From CAZAMB01 sp964486335 (lineage in GTDB: Bacteria > Planctomycetota > Phycisphaerae > UBA1845): a stretch of 64,000 nt of DNA. Of this stretch, positions 8,631 to 18,084 are shown in pieces (positions within the stretch are counted from its first letter, which is position 1; every line of letters begins with the position of its first letter). The stretch lies in NCBI GenBank assembly GCA_964486335.1, contig CAZAMB010000019.1, forward strand, positions 1 through 64,000, in the 5' to 3' direction. Position numbers and translations under genes: made by a program. The notes beneath the pieces are model-generated. The model was not told where the DNA came from and searched no databases. It saw only the letters and a program-made list of their open reading frames with translations.

Positions 8631-10574
8631 ATGGTTCTGCCTTTTCTGAGAAAAGTCTCTCCCTTGGTAAACTTCGAAAGCAAGAAACGGCAGATTCTCG
8701 ATCACGTGGACTTGCATGCTCTCGTGAGCGAGCATGTCACGCTGCGTCGTACCGGCAAACGCTGGGTAGGACTCTGTCCTTTCCATTCAGAAAAAACGCC
8801 GTCGTTTTCCGTATCACCCGATATCGGCGTGTTCAAGTGTTTTGGATGCGGCAAGGGCGGAGATGTTTTTTCTTTTATCCAATACCGCGAAAACGTCACC
8901 TTCATGGAGTCGATGCGCATCCTCGCGGACCGGGCCGGGGTGGAGCTCGATGAACCCAGGCAAGGGTCGGGTAATTCTCAGGCTGGCGATAGTGTAGGGC
9001 GCGCCGAGGTGTCCGCGGCCTGCTCTTGGGGGTTAGCGTATTATCGGTCAAATCTCGCTCATGAGTCGTTGGGGCGATCCGTGAGACAATATCTTCACCA
9101 AAGGGGGTTTACTGACCAGACGATTGACCAGTTTGGTCTCGGCCTGGCCATTGACGGCGCTCCATCGCTCCGATCGAATGCGGCCGCCGCGGGACTGGCG
9201 TCGCCAGTGCTCGAGGCCGCCGATCTCATTCGCGCCAGTGACGATGGCCGCTTCTACGACACGTTTCGTAATCGGATCATTTTTCCGATTCGGGATGCGT
9301 CGGGGCGGGTCATCGGTTTCGGCGGTCGCACGCTTATTGACGATCGCGCGAAGTACCTCAACACCCGGCAGAACGTACTGTTTGACAAGGGGCGCGGCTT
9401 GTACAGCGTTGATCTCGCGAGGCAGGCGATCGCGGAACGCGGGCGAGCCATCGTGGTGGAAGGATACACCGATTGCATGGCGTGCCACCAAGCCGGCCTT
9501 ACGGAAACGGTCGCCACTCTTGGCACCGCGCTGACCGAAGCACAGGTCGATCTTCTTCGCCGCTACTGTGGCGAAATCGTTCTTGTTTTTGATTCGGATG
9601 TGGCGGGGGCTGAAGCGGCCGATCGGGCATTGCGCGTGGCACTGCCTCGCGGCATCAAGGTGCGGATCGCCCACGTTCCGGAAGGCAAGGACCCCGGCGA
9701 ATTTCTTATCGGTCCCGACGCGGCAGCGCGGTTTTTGGACGTATTGAACACCGCTCCCGACGCGCTAGAATTGACGTGGCGGCAGACGGTCAGCCGGTTT
9801 CAGGCGGATGCGTCTGACGTTCAACGACGCGAGGCGGTGGTGAGTTTTGTCCGCCTTGTCGGCGAGGCATCGGGGGCCGAGGCGCTCGATGCGATTCAGA
9901 GGGGCTTGCTGGTCAATCAAGTCGCCCATTTGCTGAGGATGGATCGAAACGAGGTGGGTCGGTTGATGGCCGCGACTGGATCGTCGCGAAATCAAGTTCC
10001 TTCGTTTTCAATGGAAAATCAGAACCTGCGCCGTCCGGCAACGCCGATTGATGGCGAGCAGGCGGCGTGGGAAACGGTGCTCGAGGTATTGTTGCAGGAA
10101 CCGGGACTCATCGGAAACTGTTTACCGCAACTCGACGTAAGCCGCATTCAGGATGCGAGGAATCGTCGTATTGCGATGTGGATGGTCGACGCGACCCGCG
10201 AGTTTGGCGAATTCGGCGTTTCGGACGTTCTGGTTCGGTCCGATACGCCTGCCGATTCGGAACGAATCGCGGAATTGGTGCATCGAGGCGAACTAAGAGG
10301 AAACCCGGCGAGTTTGCTGCGAGCAGCGGTGGATCGCATTCAATCGGCCGTTCGAGAAGAGGAACTGGAGTGCACGCGACGGCGATTGTTTGAGGACAAG
10401 GAAGAAGGCAGCGGACCAGACGCGAGACAGGACCTCGCAGACTATCAGGACGGATTACGAAATCACCGGCGCTTCGGTCCCCGGCGCATCATCCGCGGGA
10501 CGGCGAGTGCGTCGATTTCAGGCCCGACGGGCGGCGAGGCGCCCGAATCGGCAACCACAACGGAGTCAACATGA
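8631..10574 (+). CDS. dnaG: DNA primase
   Basis: 647 residues. It makes RNA primers at the replication fork. The N-terminal CHC2 zinc-binding domain is intact (CPFH at about 50-53 and CFGC at about 70-73). The RNA polymerase-like core has YLNTRQNVLFDKG. The TOPRIM domain has VVEGYTDCMA (about 275) and LVFDSDVAGAEA (about 321), giving the metal-binding Glu and Asp. The C-terminal third is the divergent helicase-interaction region. The ATG at 8631 has its GGCGGAG almost touching it, so the true start may be the TTG near 8664 just before NFESKKRQIL. The stop overlaps the rpoD start (ATGA), indicating translational coupling. Confidence 0.95.
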   Translation: MVLPFLRKVSPLVNFESKKRQILDHVDLHALVSEHVTLRRTGKRWVGLCPFHSEKTPSFSVSPDIGVFKCFGCGKGGDVFSFIQYRENVTFMESMRILADRAGVELDEPRQGSGNSQAGDSVGRAEVSAACSWGLAYYRSNLAHESLGRSVRQYLHQRGFTDQTIDQFGLGLAIDGAPSLRSNAAAAGLASPVLEAADLIRASDDGRFYDTFRNRIIFPIRDASGRVIGFGGRTLIDDRAKYLNTRQNVLFDKGRGLYSVDLARQAIAERGRAIVVEGYTDCMACHQAGLTETVATLGTALTEAQVDLLRRYCGEIVLVFDSDVAGAEAADRALRVALPRGIKVRIAHVPEGKDPGEFLIGPDAAARFLDVLNTAPDALELTWRQTVSRFQADASDVQRREAVVSFVRLVGEASGAEALDAIQRGLLVNQVAHLLRMDRNEVGRLMAATGSSRNQVPSFSMENQNLRRPATPIDGEQAAWETVLEVLLQEPGLIGNCLPQLDVSRIQDARNRRIAMWMVDATREFGEFGVSDVLVRSDTPADSERIAELVHRGELRGNPASLLRAAVDRIQSAVREEELECTRRRLFEDKEEGSGPDARQDLADYQDGLRNHRRFGPRRIIRGTASASISGPTGGEAPESATTTEST

Positions 10575-12334
10575 ACGAGATGACGACGGCAACGCAGGAC
10601 CCCATTCAGGGCGCGGTGGACGACCTGTTGGAGCTTGGGCGGAAACGGGGTTTCGTGACCTGGGAAGAGATGAACACGATCCTCCCGGATGACGCCATCG
10701 ACCCGAACCAGCTTGAGCTGATTCTGCTTCGCCTCGAGGAAGCCAGTATCGAAACGCTAGACGAGGTGGACGCGGCTCGCCACGACATGCGGCGCAAAGC
10801 GGCACCCACCCTCCGGCGCGAACAGCGTGAAACAACCTCTCGCGCGGAACCCACTGTTGCAGCGTCGCCGTCGACTGACGGAGACGACGTCGATCTCGAT
10901 GTGGACGTTGTGGAACTCGTTCAGGAGGTCGGAACCAAGCGAATTGACGATCCGGTTCGCATGTATCTGACGCAAATGGGTGAGATTCCCCTGCTCACCC
11001 GAGACGAGGAAATCCGCCTCGCAAAGAAGATCGAACTCACGCGAATGGCTTTTCGCCAAAAGGTGCTGGAAAGCGATTACTGCGCCGGACTGGCTGTGGA
11101 TATTCTTCAGCAGGTCCACGATGGAACGCTGCCGTTCGATCGCACGATGAAGATTTCGACTTCGGAACATGCGGCCAAGACGAAGATCAGCACGCGGATT
11201 CCGGTCAATCTGGTGACCGTGCGGACGCTCCTTCAGAAAAACGAGGAACTCTGGCAGCAGTTGCTGGCGTCGCGGCTTGCGGCCTCCGCGCGGAAGAAGA
11301 TCGAACGCGAAATGCGCGATCGTCGGCGGAAGATGTCCAAGCTATTGGAAGAGCTTTCGCTTCGGACGAGCCGGATTCAGCCGCTGATGAAGAAGCTCCG
11401 CGGCCTGCACCGCAAAATGATGGAATTGGAGCGTCGGATCGCATCCCAGGAAAAACGCCGCACGCTTCCCGATGACGAAATGGAAGCCATGAAGGACGAA
11501 TTGGCGGGTATCGAGTCGTTGTGCCTGGAATGCTCGCCGGAACTTGGAAAACGACTGACGAGCATCCTGCGGGTCTTCAGTGAATATGAAGACGCAAAGC
11601 GGAAGCTTTCGGGCGGAAACCTGCGCCTGGTCGTGAGTATCGCAAAGAAGTACCGCAATCGCGGATTGTCGTTTCTGGACATCATTCAGGAGGGAAACAC
11701 CGGGCTGATGCGGGCGGTGGACAAGTACGAGTACAAGCGAGGATACAAGTTCAGCACCTATGCGACGTGGTGGATTCGCCAGGCCATCACGCGAGCCATC
11801 GCCGACCACGCGCGGACGATTCGTATTCCGGTTCACATGATCGAAACGATGAGCCGGCTCCGTAATATCAGCAAAGAACTACTGCAGGAGCTTGGCCGAG
11901 AACCGACCATCGAGGAGATCGCCCGACGAGCCAAGATGCCGCTGGGCGAATGCCGGCGGGTGCTGAAAATATCGCGGCATCCGATTTCGCTCGACCGCCC
12001 CGTCGGCGAAAGCGAAGATTCGTACTTCGGCGATTTCATCGAAGACGACTCGGTTGAGTCGCCAGTGGGAACGGCCGGCGGCGAAATGCTCAAGGACCGC
12101 GTCGAGGAAGTCCTCAAAACGCTGACGTATCGCGAGCGGGAAATCATCAAGCTGCGGTACGGCATCGGCGACGGATACACCTACACGCTTGAAGAGGTCG
12201 GCAAGATTTTCAAAGTGACCCGCGAGCGCGTCCGACAGGTTGAGGCCAAGGCCATTCGCAAACTGCAGCATCCGGTGCGGGCGAGAAAGCTCGAAGGCTT
12301 TTTGGAAAATCTGTCGCCGGTTTCGTCGAATTGA
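10571..12334 (+). CDS. rpoD: RNA polymerase primary sigma factor
   Basis: 587 residues. A region-1.1-like N-terminus (VDDLLELGRKRGFVTWEEM) is followed by region 1.2 (DDPVRMYLTQMGEIPLL), a charged non-conserved region of about 200 residues, region 2 with the -10 binding helix (YKFSTYATWWIRQAITRAI), region 3, and region 4 with the helix-turn-helix LEEVGKIFKVTRERVRQVEA. All parts of a group 1 sigma factor are present. It overlaps dnaG by four bases, the core of the classical macromolecular-synthesis operon, here without rpsU. The perfect -35/-10 promoter upstream of dnaG is consistent with autoregulated housekeeping expression. Confidence 0.96.
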   Translation: MNEMTTATQDPIQGAVDDLLELGRKRGFVTWEEMNTILPDDAIDPNQLELILLRLEEASIETLDEVDAARHDMRRKAAPTLRREQRETTSRAEPTVAASPSTDGDDVDLDVDVVELVQEVGTKRIDDPVRMYLTQMGEIPLLTRDEEIRLAKKIELTRMAFRQKVLESDYCAGLAVDILQQVHDGTLPFDRTMKISTSEHAAKTKISTRIPVNLVTVRTLLQKNEELWQQLLASRLAASARKKIEREMRDRRRKMSKLLEELSLRTSRIQPLMKKLRGLHRKMMELERRIASQEKRRTLPDDEMEAMKDELAGIESLCLECSPELGKRLTSILRVFSEYEDAKRKLSGGNLRLVVSIAKKYRNRGLSFLDIIQEGNTGLMRAVDKYEYKRGYKFSTYATWWIRQAITRAIADHARTIRIPVHMIETMSRLRNISKELLQELGREPTIEEIARRAKMPLGECRRVLKISRHPISLDRPVGESEDSYFGDFIEDDSVESPVGTAGGEMLKDRVEEVLKTLTYREREIIKLRYGIGDGYTYTLEEVGKIFKVTRERVRQVEAKAIRKLQHPVRARKLEGFLENLSPVSSN

Positions 12335-12541
12335 TGCCGGTCGAATTCTGTGGGTGTGTCCCCGCGACACCGAAGCCCATGTAATTGCGCGCGGTGAGTT
12401 TCGTACCGTTTCACAACCAACTGCCAGAACTCCTTTCTATTCCATGAATTGATCTCAGTTTCGGCGTCTTCGCGCCCCATTTCAGTCCGCTCTGAACCGA
12501 GATTGCAGCCGGATTCGATTTGAACCGGTCTTTCCCTCGTA

Positions 12542-12568
12542 TTGCGTTGGCACGAAACCTGCTATGAT
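12542..12568 (+). promoter_or_regulatory. putative promoter of the pnt operon
   Basis: TTGCGT (12542-12547) and TATGAT (12563-12568) with a 15-base spacer. The spacer is short, so this is tentative. The leader to pntAA would be about 190 bases. Confidence 0.4.
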
Positions 12569-12573
12569 GCCAA

Positions 12574-12588
12574 CCGTAAGGGTTACGG
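12574..12588. promoter_or_regulatory. operator-like inverted repeat
   Basis: CCGTAA GGG TTACGG is a perfect 6-bp inverted repeat around three bases, centred about 15 bases downstream of the putative -10 of the pnt promoter. This is where a repressor dimer would block initiation. No matching regulator gene is adjacent. Confidence 0.35.
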
Positions 12589-12761
12589 ATGCGGTCGCCG
12601 TGGCCTTTCGGGATGTTTCCTGCGGATTCGGCGCGAGTCCTGCGGGAAATCACGCATCGACGGATTCCCGTCCTGATGCGAGGGTTCTTCTGGCGTGCAG
12701 ACGCGCCGGCTTGGCGAGAGAGTACCATGAGTGATTCCCACGTCTGCGTGAGTGATTATCA

Positions 12762-13925
12762 ATGAAACTCGCGATTCCCAAGGAAGTTCTGGACGGCGAG
12801 CGCCGAGTCGCCATTGTTCCCGAATCGGTCAAAAAGCTGGTGAAGGCCGGTCTATCGGTCGCCCTGGAGCGCGATGCCGGATCGACTGCGTTCGCATTGG
12901 ACGCAGAGTACGTCGAGGCCGGTGCCACGATCGAAGCGGATCTGGCAAAGTTGCTTTGTGATGCGGACATCGTGGTTAAGGTGCAGCCGCCGACCATGCG
13001 TTCCGACATTGGCAAACACGAGGCATCGCTCTTGAAGCCCGGCGCGATTCTCCTGGCGATGTTGCGCACCCATCGAAACCATGACGTGGTTCGAATGTTG
13101 ATGGATGGAAAAGTCGCGGCGTTCTCGATGGATGCGGTGCCGAGGATCACGCGAGCACAATCGATGGACGTGCTGTCGTCCCAGGCGACGATCGCCGGAT
13201 ACAAGGCGGTGCTGATCGCTTCCAATGAAATCGGGAAGATGTTTCCGATGCTGATGACGGCGGCGGGAACCATCCTGGCGGCCAAGGTGCTGGTGATCGG
13301 CGCCGGCGTCGCAGGATTGCAGGCGATTGCCACCGCTCGGCGACTGGGCGCCAATGTCGAGGCGTTCGATACGAGGCCGGTGGTGAAGGAGCAAGTGCAG
13401 AGTCTCGGCGCGCGGTTTGTTGAGGTGCCGACGACGGGCGAAGATGCGCAGGATGCCGGAGGGTACGCCAAAAAACTCTCCGACGAATACTACAAACGGC
13501 AAGGCGAAGTGATGGCCAAGCACGTCGCGGCGGCTGACGTGGTGATAACCACGGCGCTGATCGGTGGAACTGTAGCGCCCAAGCTGATCACCGAGGAGAT
13601 GGTGAAGGCGATGCGTCCGGGTTCGGTCATCGTGGACCTGGCGGCGGAAGGCGGAGGAAACTGCCATCTGACGGAACCGGGCAAAACAGTTTTTAAGCAC
13701 GGCGTGACGATCTGCGGTCCGGCGAATCTTCCATCGGAAATGCCCATTCACGCCAGCCAGATGTACTCACGCAATCTGACGACGTTTCTGTTGGAGTTCT
13801 ACAAGAACGGCGCGTTCAATCTCGACCTGAACGACGAAATCATCAAAGGCGCGATCATCACGCACAACGGTGAAGTGCTTCACGCGGCCACGCGCGAGGC
13901 GATGCAGAAAGGAGCGGCAACGTGA
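12762..13925 (+). CDS. pntAA: NAD(P) transhydrogenase alpha subunit 1, NAD(H)-binding
   Basis: 387 residues, soluble. This is domain I of proton-translocating transhydrogenase, which binds NAD(H) and passes hydride to NADP on PntB. It starts with the alanine-dehydrogenase-like MKLAIPKEVLDGERRVAI; the Rossmann motif VLVIGAGVAGLQAIATARRL is at about residues 177-196, followed by FDTRPVVKEQ. The stop overlaps the GTG start of pntAB. Splitting the alpha subunit into a soluble and a small membrane protein is the three-subunit arrangement known from Rhodospirillum. The complex sits in the inner membrane and uses proton-motive force to make NADPH. Confidence 0.95.
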   Translation: MKLAIPKEVLDGERRVAIVPESVKKLVKAGLSVALERDAGSTAFALDAEYVEAGATIEADLAKLLCDADIVVKVQPPTMRSDIGKHEASLLKPGAILLAMLRTHRNHDVVRMLMDGKVAAFSMDAVPRITRAQSMDVLSSQATIAGYKAVLIASNEIGKMFPMLMTAAGTILAAKVLVIGAGVAGLQAIATARRLGANVEAFDTRPVVKEQVQSLGARFVEVPTTGEDAQDAGGYAKKLSDEYYKRQGEVMAKHVAAADVVITTALIGGTVAPKLITEEMVKAMRPGSVIVDLAAEGGGNCHLTEPGKTVFKHGVTICGPANLPSEMPIHASQMYSRNLTTFLLEFYKNGAFNLDLNDEIIKGAIITHNGEVLHAATREAMQKGAAT

Positions 13926-14221
13926 TCCTCGCGGAGTCTTCCGTCCTGGAGTTGTTTCTCAACAACTTTGCCGTATTCGTGCTTGCGATGTTTCTGGGTA
14001 TGGAACTGATCTCCAAGGTTCCGCCCATTCTGCATACGCCGCTGACGTCGGGATCGAACGCGATTTCAGGCATTACCATTGTTGGATCGCTCGTGATCGC
14101 GGGCAGCGAACCGACCATGGCCAAAGTCTTGGGATTCCTCGCCGTCGTCTGCGCCATGGTCAATGTGGTCGGCGGCTATATGGTCACCGACCGCATGTTG
14201 AAGATGTTCAAGAAAAAATAG
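13922..14221 (+). CDS. pntAB: NAD(P) transhydrogenase alpha subunit 2, membrane part
   Basis: 99 residues, starting at a GTG that overlaps the pntAA stop by four bases. It has three hydrophobic helices (about 10-28, 47-62 and 68-90) and the family segment KVPPILHTPLTSGSNAISGI. It supplies part of the proton channel together with PntB. The basic tail MLKMFKKK is typical. Size and position match the small alpha-2 subunit of three-part transhydrogenases. Confidence 0.94.
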   Translation: MILAESSVLELFLNNFAVFVLAMFLGMELISKVPPILHTPLTSGSNAISGITIVGSLVIAGSEPTMAKVLGFLAVVCAMVNVVGGYMVTDRMLKMFKKK

Positions 14222-14236
14222 CCCGGATTTCATGCT

Positions 14237-15733
14237 ATGTCTGACTACGCGCAGTCATTGATTGATTCCATGTTTCGCGGCCCGACGTTTGTCGCCGTGT
14301 CCTTTGGATTGCATCCGGAGGTGCGGGCGCTGATCGAGAATCTCATCTACCTGGTTGCAGCGGCCTGTTTCATTTTCGGACTCAAGTGGCTGTCGCATCC
14401 GCGAACGGCACGTCGCGGGAATTTGACATCGGCACTCGGAATGTTGCTTGCGATCGCCGTCACGCTGTTGGACAAGCACATCGTTTCATTCTGGGTCATT
14501 CTTGCGGGCGTTGTCGTCGGTTCGGCGATCGGTGCGATCATGGCGATTCGCGTGCAAATGACGTCGATGCCGCAAATGGTCGGTTTCTTGAACGGATCGG
14601 GCGGATTGGCGTCGGCAATCGTAGCGTTCGCGGAGTTTCTGAAACTCCCTGAAAGTCCGCGAACCGACACCGTCATTACAATTGGCCTCAGCGTGCTGAT
14701 CGGCATGGTAACGTTCACGGGCAGCATGATTGCCTTTGGGAAGCTCGAGGGCTGGAAAGTCAAGGGGGTTTCGCTCAGCAAACCGATTGTTTTTCCGATG
14801 CAGCACCTCATCAACATGGGGCTGGGGCTGGTCGTTGTGATCCTCGGCGTCATGGTGACGCGGGATCCGACCGGAGGAGCCGCATTCGCCATGGTGATCG
14901 TGATCCTGGCCATCGCCGCCGTTTTGGGCGTGCTGCTGGTGATTCCGATCGGCGGCGCGGACATGCCCGTCGTGATCTGCCTTCTTAACTCCTATTCCGG
15001 CCTCGCGGCTATGTGTACGGGGTTCGTGCTCGACAACAAGGCCCTGATCATCACCGGCTCGCTCGTCGGCGCGTCGGGGATCATCCTCACGATGATCATG
15101 TGCAAGGCCATGAATCGTTCGCTGCTCAACGTGGTGGCGGGCGGGTTCGGCACGGGCGACACGGGGCCCGGCGCGGTCCCCGGCGCGGATGGCGCTCCGG
15201 TCACGGTTCGGCGCATGGACGCCGAAGAAGCGGCCATGGTGCTGGAAAGCGCCAACAGCGTGATCGTCGTTCCGGGGTACGGTATGGCTGTCGCGCAGGC
15301 GCAGCATATCGTGGCCGAAATGTCGGCGGTGCTCACGAAGATGGGTGCGAATGTTCGCTTCGCGATTCACCCCGTCGCGGGTCGAATGCCCGGTCACATG
15401 AACATCCTGCTGGCTGAGGCCAACGTACCCTATGAACAACTCAGCGATCTGGCGATCAATCCTGAGTTCGAACAATGCGACGTTGCGCTGGTTATTGGGG
15501 CGAACGACGTGGTGAACCCGACCGCCCGACACAACAAGAGCAGTCCGATCTATGGAATGCCCATCCTCGACGCGGACAAGGCCCGCACAGTGATGGTCTG
15601 CAAGCGAAGCCTGAACCCCGGTTTCGCGGGCATCGAGAACGAACTCTTCACCAAGGACAACTGCGTCATGCTCTTCGGAGACGCGAAGGCCATGATCACG
15701 GCCATCGTGACCGCGCTGAAGGAATCGCATTAA
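14237..15733 (+). CDS. pntB: NAD(P) transhydrogenase beta subunit
   Basis: 498 residues. The N-terminal half has about eight to nine membrane helices forming the proton channel; the C-terminal domain III binds NADP(H), with VIVVPGYGMAVAQAQH at about 340-355, HPVAGRMPGHMNILLAEA, and VIGANDVVNPTAR at about 417-429. It lies 15 bases after pntAB and closes the operon. An N-terminal extension of about 35 residues (from SDYAQSLIDSMFRG) precedes the first membrane helix. It converges with rph, with only 28 bases between the stops. Confidence 0.95.
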   Translation: MSDYAQSLIDSMFRGPTFVAVSFGLHPEVRALIENLIYLVAAACFIFGLKWLSHPRTARRGNLTSALGMLLAIAVTLLDKHIVSFWVILAGVVVGSAIGAIMAIRVQMTSMPQMVGFLNGSGGLASAIVAFAEFLKLPESPRTDTVITIGLSVLIGMVTFTGSMIAFGKLEGWKVKGVSLSKPIVFPMQHLINMGLGLVVVILGVMVTRDPTGGAAFAMVIVILAIAAVLGVLLVIPIGGADMPVVICLLNSYSGLAAMCTGFVLDNKALIITGSLVGASGIILTMIMCKAMNRSLLNVVAGGFGTGDTGPGAVPGADGAPVTVRRMDAEEAAMVLESANSVIVVPGYGMAVAQAQHIVAEMSAVLTKMGANVRFAIHPVAGRMPGHMNILLAEANVPYEQLSDLAINPEFEQCDVALVIGANDVVNPTARHNKSSPIYGMPILDADKARTVMVCKRSLNPGFAGIENELFTKDNCVMLFGDAKAMITAIVTALKESH

Positions 15734-15761
15734 CCCGGAAAAAGAACCCTCGCCCGGATGG

Positions 15762-16487
15762 TTAGCGTGATCGCCGACTTCGCAGCACGCGTTCCTGAAT
15801 GGCCAGCAGTTCCCGGATGCCGCGCTGGGCGAGATTCAGAAGCTTGTCCAATTCGTCCCGAGTAAATGTCGCCTCTTCGCCCGTGCCCTGGACTTCGATA
15901 AACCGCCCGGACGCCGTCATCACGACGTTCATGTCCACGTCGGCCTCAACGTCTTCCCGGTAATCGAGATCAAGCAGCATCCGACCTGCTACTTTCCCGA
16001 CACTGACGGCGGCGACGGCCTCTCGAATTGGGGTTCCAGAAAGCAGTTTGTTTTTTCGAGCGTACGTCACGGCGTCGCAGAGGGCGATGTAGGCGCCAGT
16101 GATACTGGCGGTGCGAGTTCCGCCGTCGGCCTGAAGGACGTCACAATCCACGAGAATGGAATTCTCGCCGAGTAAGTCCAGATCGACTACAGAACGGAGC
16201 GACCGCCCGATGAGCCGCTGAATCTCCTGAGTGCGTCCGTCGATCGAGGTTCGATTCCTTCTCCGACGCTCGTTGGTCGCGGCGGGAAGCATGTCGTATT
16301 CGGCCGTCACCCAGCCGCTGCCTCGTCCCTTTTTCCAGTCGGGCACGCCGCTTGACCAACTGGCGGTACACAGCACGACCGTTTGGCCGGACTGAATGAG
16401 TACGGATCCGGCGGGGTTCTCCGTGTAGCCACGGGTCATTCGGACCGGCCGCAGTTGTGTTGGTTTGCGCGAATTCCTTCGGGGCAA
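15762..16487 (-). CDS. rph: ribonuclease PH
   Basis: 241 residues. This phosphorolytic 3'-5' exoribonuclease trims tRNA 3' ends. The family core is intact: VLCTASWSSGVPDW, the phosphate-binding NRTSIDGRTQEIQRLIGRSLR (shown from residue 78 on), DCDVLQADGGTRTASITGAY and the C-terminal EVQGTGEEATFTRDELD. The start is TTG at 16487: AAGGAG lies 7-8 bases before it and the protein begins MPRRNSRKP, whereas the first ATG would remove the conserved RPVR motif. It lies 63 bases after tsaE on the same strand and is probably co-transcribed. Confidence 0.95.
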   Translation of the reverse strand: MPRRNSRKPTQLRPVRMTRGYTENPAGSVLIQSGQTVVLCTASWSSGVPDWKKGRGSGWVTAEYDMLPAATNERRRRNRTSIDGRTQEIQRLIGRSLRSVVDLDLLGENSILVDCDVLQADGGTRTASITGAYIALCDAVTYARKNKLLSGTPIREAVAAVSVGKVAGRMLLDLDYREDVEADVDMNVVMTASGRFIEVQGTGEEATFTRDELDKLLNLAQRGIRELLAIQERVLRSRRSR

Positions 16488-16550
16488 GTCGCTGCTCCTT
16501 TCGGCACGTTCCCGTTCGATGAACCAAGTCCTGGTAATGGACGCGCGACG

Positions 16551-17057
16551 TTATGAGCGACTCGGACCGTTGTCAACGGAATCTGGAATCGCGTCGAATA
16601 CAACGCGGGACAAATCTCCGAGAGCGTGCAATCGGAACGACCGCGATGTCGAATGGATCGGTTCAATTGTGATCCAAAGGGCATCCGGCGGGATCATGTC
16701 GGTCACGCGGTCGGCCCATTCAACCACGACGCCTGAATCGTGCCGGATCATTTCATCAAATCCGAGCAGCGAGAAATCCTTCGAGCCGGTTAATCGGTAG
16801 GCGTCGAGATGATACAGCGCGAGTCGGCCGGAGTACTCTTGAACAAGGCTAAACGTCGGACTCGTGACTTCACAAACGCTTCCTTTGGCATTGCCGGTCG
16901 CAATGCCCTTGACCAACTGAGTTTTTCCAGCACCCAGGGGACCGACAAGGGCTATGACCAGTCCGCCCGGCATGGAATGCCCGATGTCCGCGCCGATGAA
17001 AAGGGTCGCTTCCGGAGAATCGGATCGAAAGGTGGCTTCCCTTTCCCCTGTCGTCAA
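16551..17057 (-). CDS. tsaE: tRNA threonylcarbamoyladenosine biosynthesis ATPase
   Basis: 168 residues, normal for the family. TsaE works with TsaB and TsaD to make the t6A modification at position 37 of ANN-decoding tRNAs. Walker A GPLGAGKTQLVKG is at about 39-51, the switch-like VTSPTFSLVQEY is at about 64-75, HLDAYRLTG follows, and VVVEWADRV is the Walker B region. Its ATG overlaps the thiL stop (ATGA), so translation is coupled. Confidence 0.94.
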   Translation of the reverse strand: MTTGEREATFRSDSPEATLFIGADIGHSMPGGLVIALVGPLGAGKTQLVKGIATGNAKGSVCEVTSPTFSLVQEYSGRLALYHLDAYRLTGSKDFSLLGFDEMIRHDSGVVVEWADRVTDMIPPDALWITIEPIHSTSRSFRLHALGDLSRVVFDAIPDSVDNGPSRS

Positions 17058-17971
17058 TGAACGTATCCTCGAACCGCGAGCGGTGATCGTTGGCCATCGG
17101 CCTGATTCAGAAATAACCCCGAGTCGATGATGTATCCGAGGGGCCAGAGAGTCAACCCGTTGACGTCAGCACTGTCCGAAACCACCAGAAGAAGCTCATA
17201 ATCCTCGCCGTCGCCGAGCACGTGATCCGTGACGCTCACTCCATCGGATTGAGAAGCTCGACGCGCATCATCGCTCGCAACATTGAGCAGAAGGCGTTCG
17301 TCGAGAACTGCCCCGACGCTGGATGCTTCACAAATACGGGATAAGTCCAGTGAAAGGCCGTCGCTGATGTCAATCATGGCGTGCAGGCTGCCGCCGAGTC
17401 GTTCCGCCAGGACCCTCGCTTCTTCGATCCTCGGCCTAAACGTCATGTGATGGTTCAGAATGCTTCCGCCCAGTCTGCCGGTGACAAAAATCCTATCATT
17501 GACTTCCGCACCGCTGCGCGTGATGCAGTTCAAATCGTCAAAGGGTTCGGCGATGACCGTAATGTCGATGGCGAGTGATTGATTCCATCTCGCGAGATCG
17601 CCGCCCACAAGGGTGACGCGAAACTCTCCTGCGGCACAGATGATCCCCTCAAGCACCGCTTTCGCCCGGTCAGTTGACATTGACGAAGGCAAGGCCAGCG
17701 AAGCGACAATTGCCCTGGGCCGGGCGGCCATGGCCGCGCAGTCGCTCAGGCATCGGGCGACGGCCTTTCGTCCGATCGCGCTTGCCTCATCCTGCGTGGA
17801 ATCAAAGTGAACGCCGTCGAGGAGCAAGTCAGAAGCAATGAGCGTTTCACTCGCGGGCGTGGCAACGGCGGCCATATCGTCGCCGATTCCCAAACGCACA
17901 CCGGAACCGGGACACGATCGCTGTTTCAGCCAACGGATCAGCTCGAGCTCGTCACCAGCCATCGAAACCAT
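17054..17971 (-). CDS. thiL: thiamine-monophosphate kinase
   Basis: 305 residues from the ATG at 17971 (MVSMAGDELELI); the ATG three codons later is an alternative, and a longer frame to 18094 is unlikely. ThiL phosphorylates thiamine monophosphate to the active diphosphate. It has the AIR-synthase/PurM fold motifs: GIGDDMAAV at about residue 29, the LLLDGVHFD metal-binding stretch, LVGGDLARWNQS, MIDISDGLSLDLSRI and VLGDGEDYELLLVV. It is the first gene of thiL-tsaE-rph. No TPP riboswitch is visible upstream. Confidence 0.93.
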   Translation of the reverse strand: MVSMAGDELELIRWLKQRSCPGSGVRLGIGDDMAAVATPASETLIASDLLLDGVHFDSTQDEASAIGRKAVARCLSDCAAMAARPRAIVASLALPSSMSTDRAKAVLEGIICAAGEFRVTLVGGDLARWNQSLAIDITVIAEPFDDLNCITRSGAEVNDRIFVTGRLGGSILNHHMTFRPRIEEARVLAERLGGSLHAMIDISDGLSLDLSRICEASSVGAVLDERLLLNVASDDARRASQSDGVSVTDHVLGDGEDYELLLVVSDSADVNGLTLWPLGYIIDSGLFLNQADGQRSPLAVRGYVH

Positions 17972-18084
17972 CGTACCAATTGCTCGTTCACTCGCCAGCC
18001 AATCCGCTCTGCGTGACCAGAAACGCGGAGTCTGACGGAGATGCGGCGTTGCCAGGACTTTCGAAGACTGATCCGAAAAAGAGT

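Larger units (their letters stand above)
12335..12761. other. intergenic region before the transhydrogenase operon
   Basis: 427 bases without a convincing gene. It contains a weak GGTGT/ACACC stem shortly after the rpoD stop (no T-run), a candidate promoter at 12542-12568 and a perfect inverted repeat at 12574-12588, both annotated separately. Confidence 0.5.

Noticed and set aside
14486..15730. 414-codon minus-strand open frame
   Set aside because: It is antisense to pntB and its protein is a low-complexity His/Asp/Arg sequence typical of a GC-rich shadow frame.
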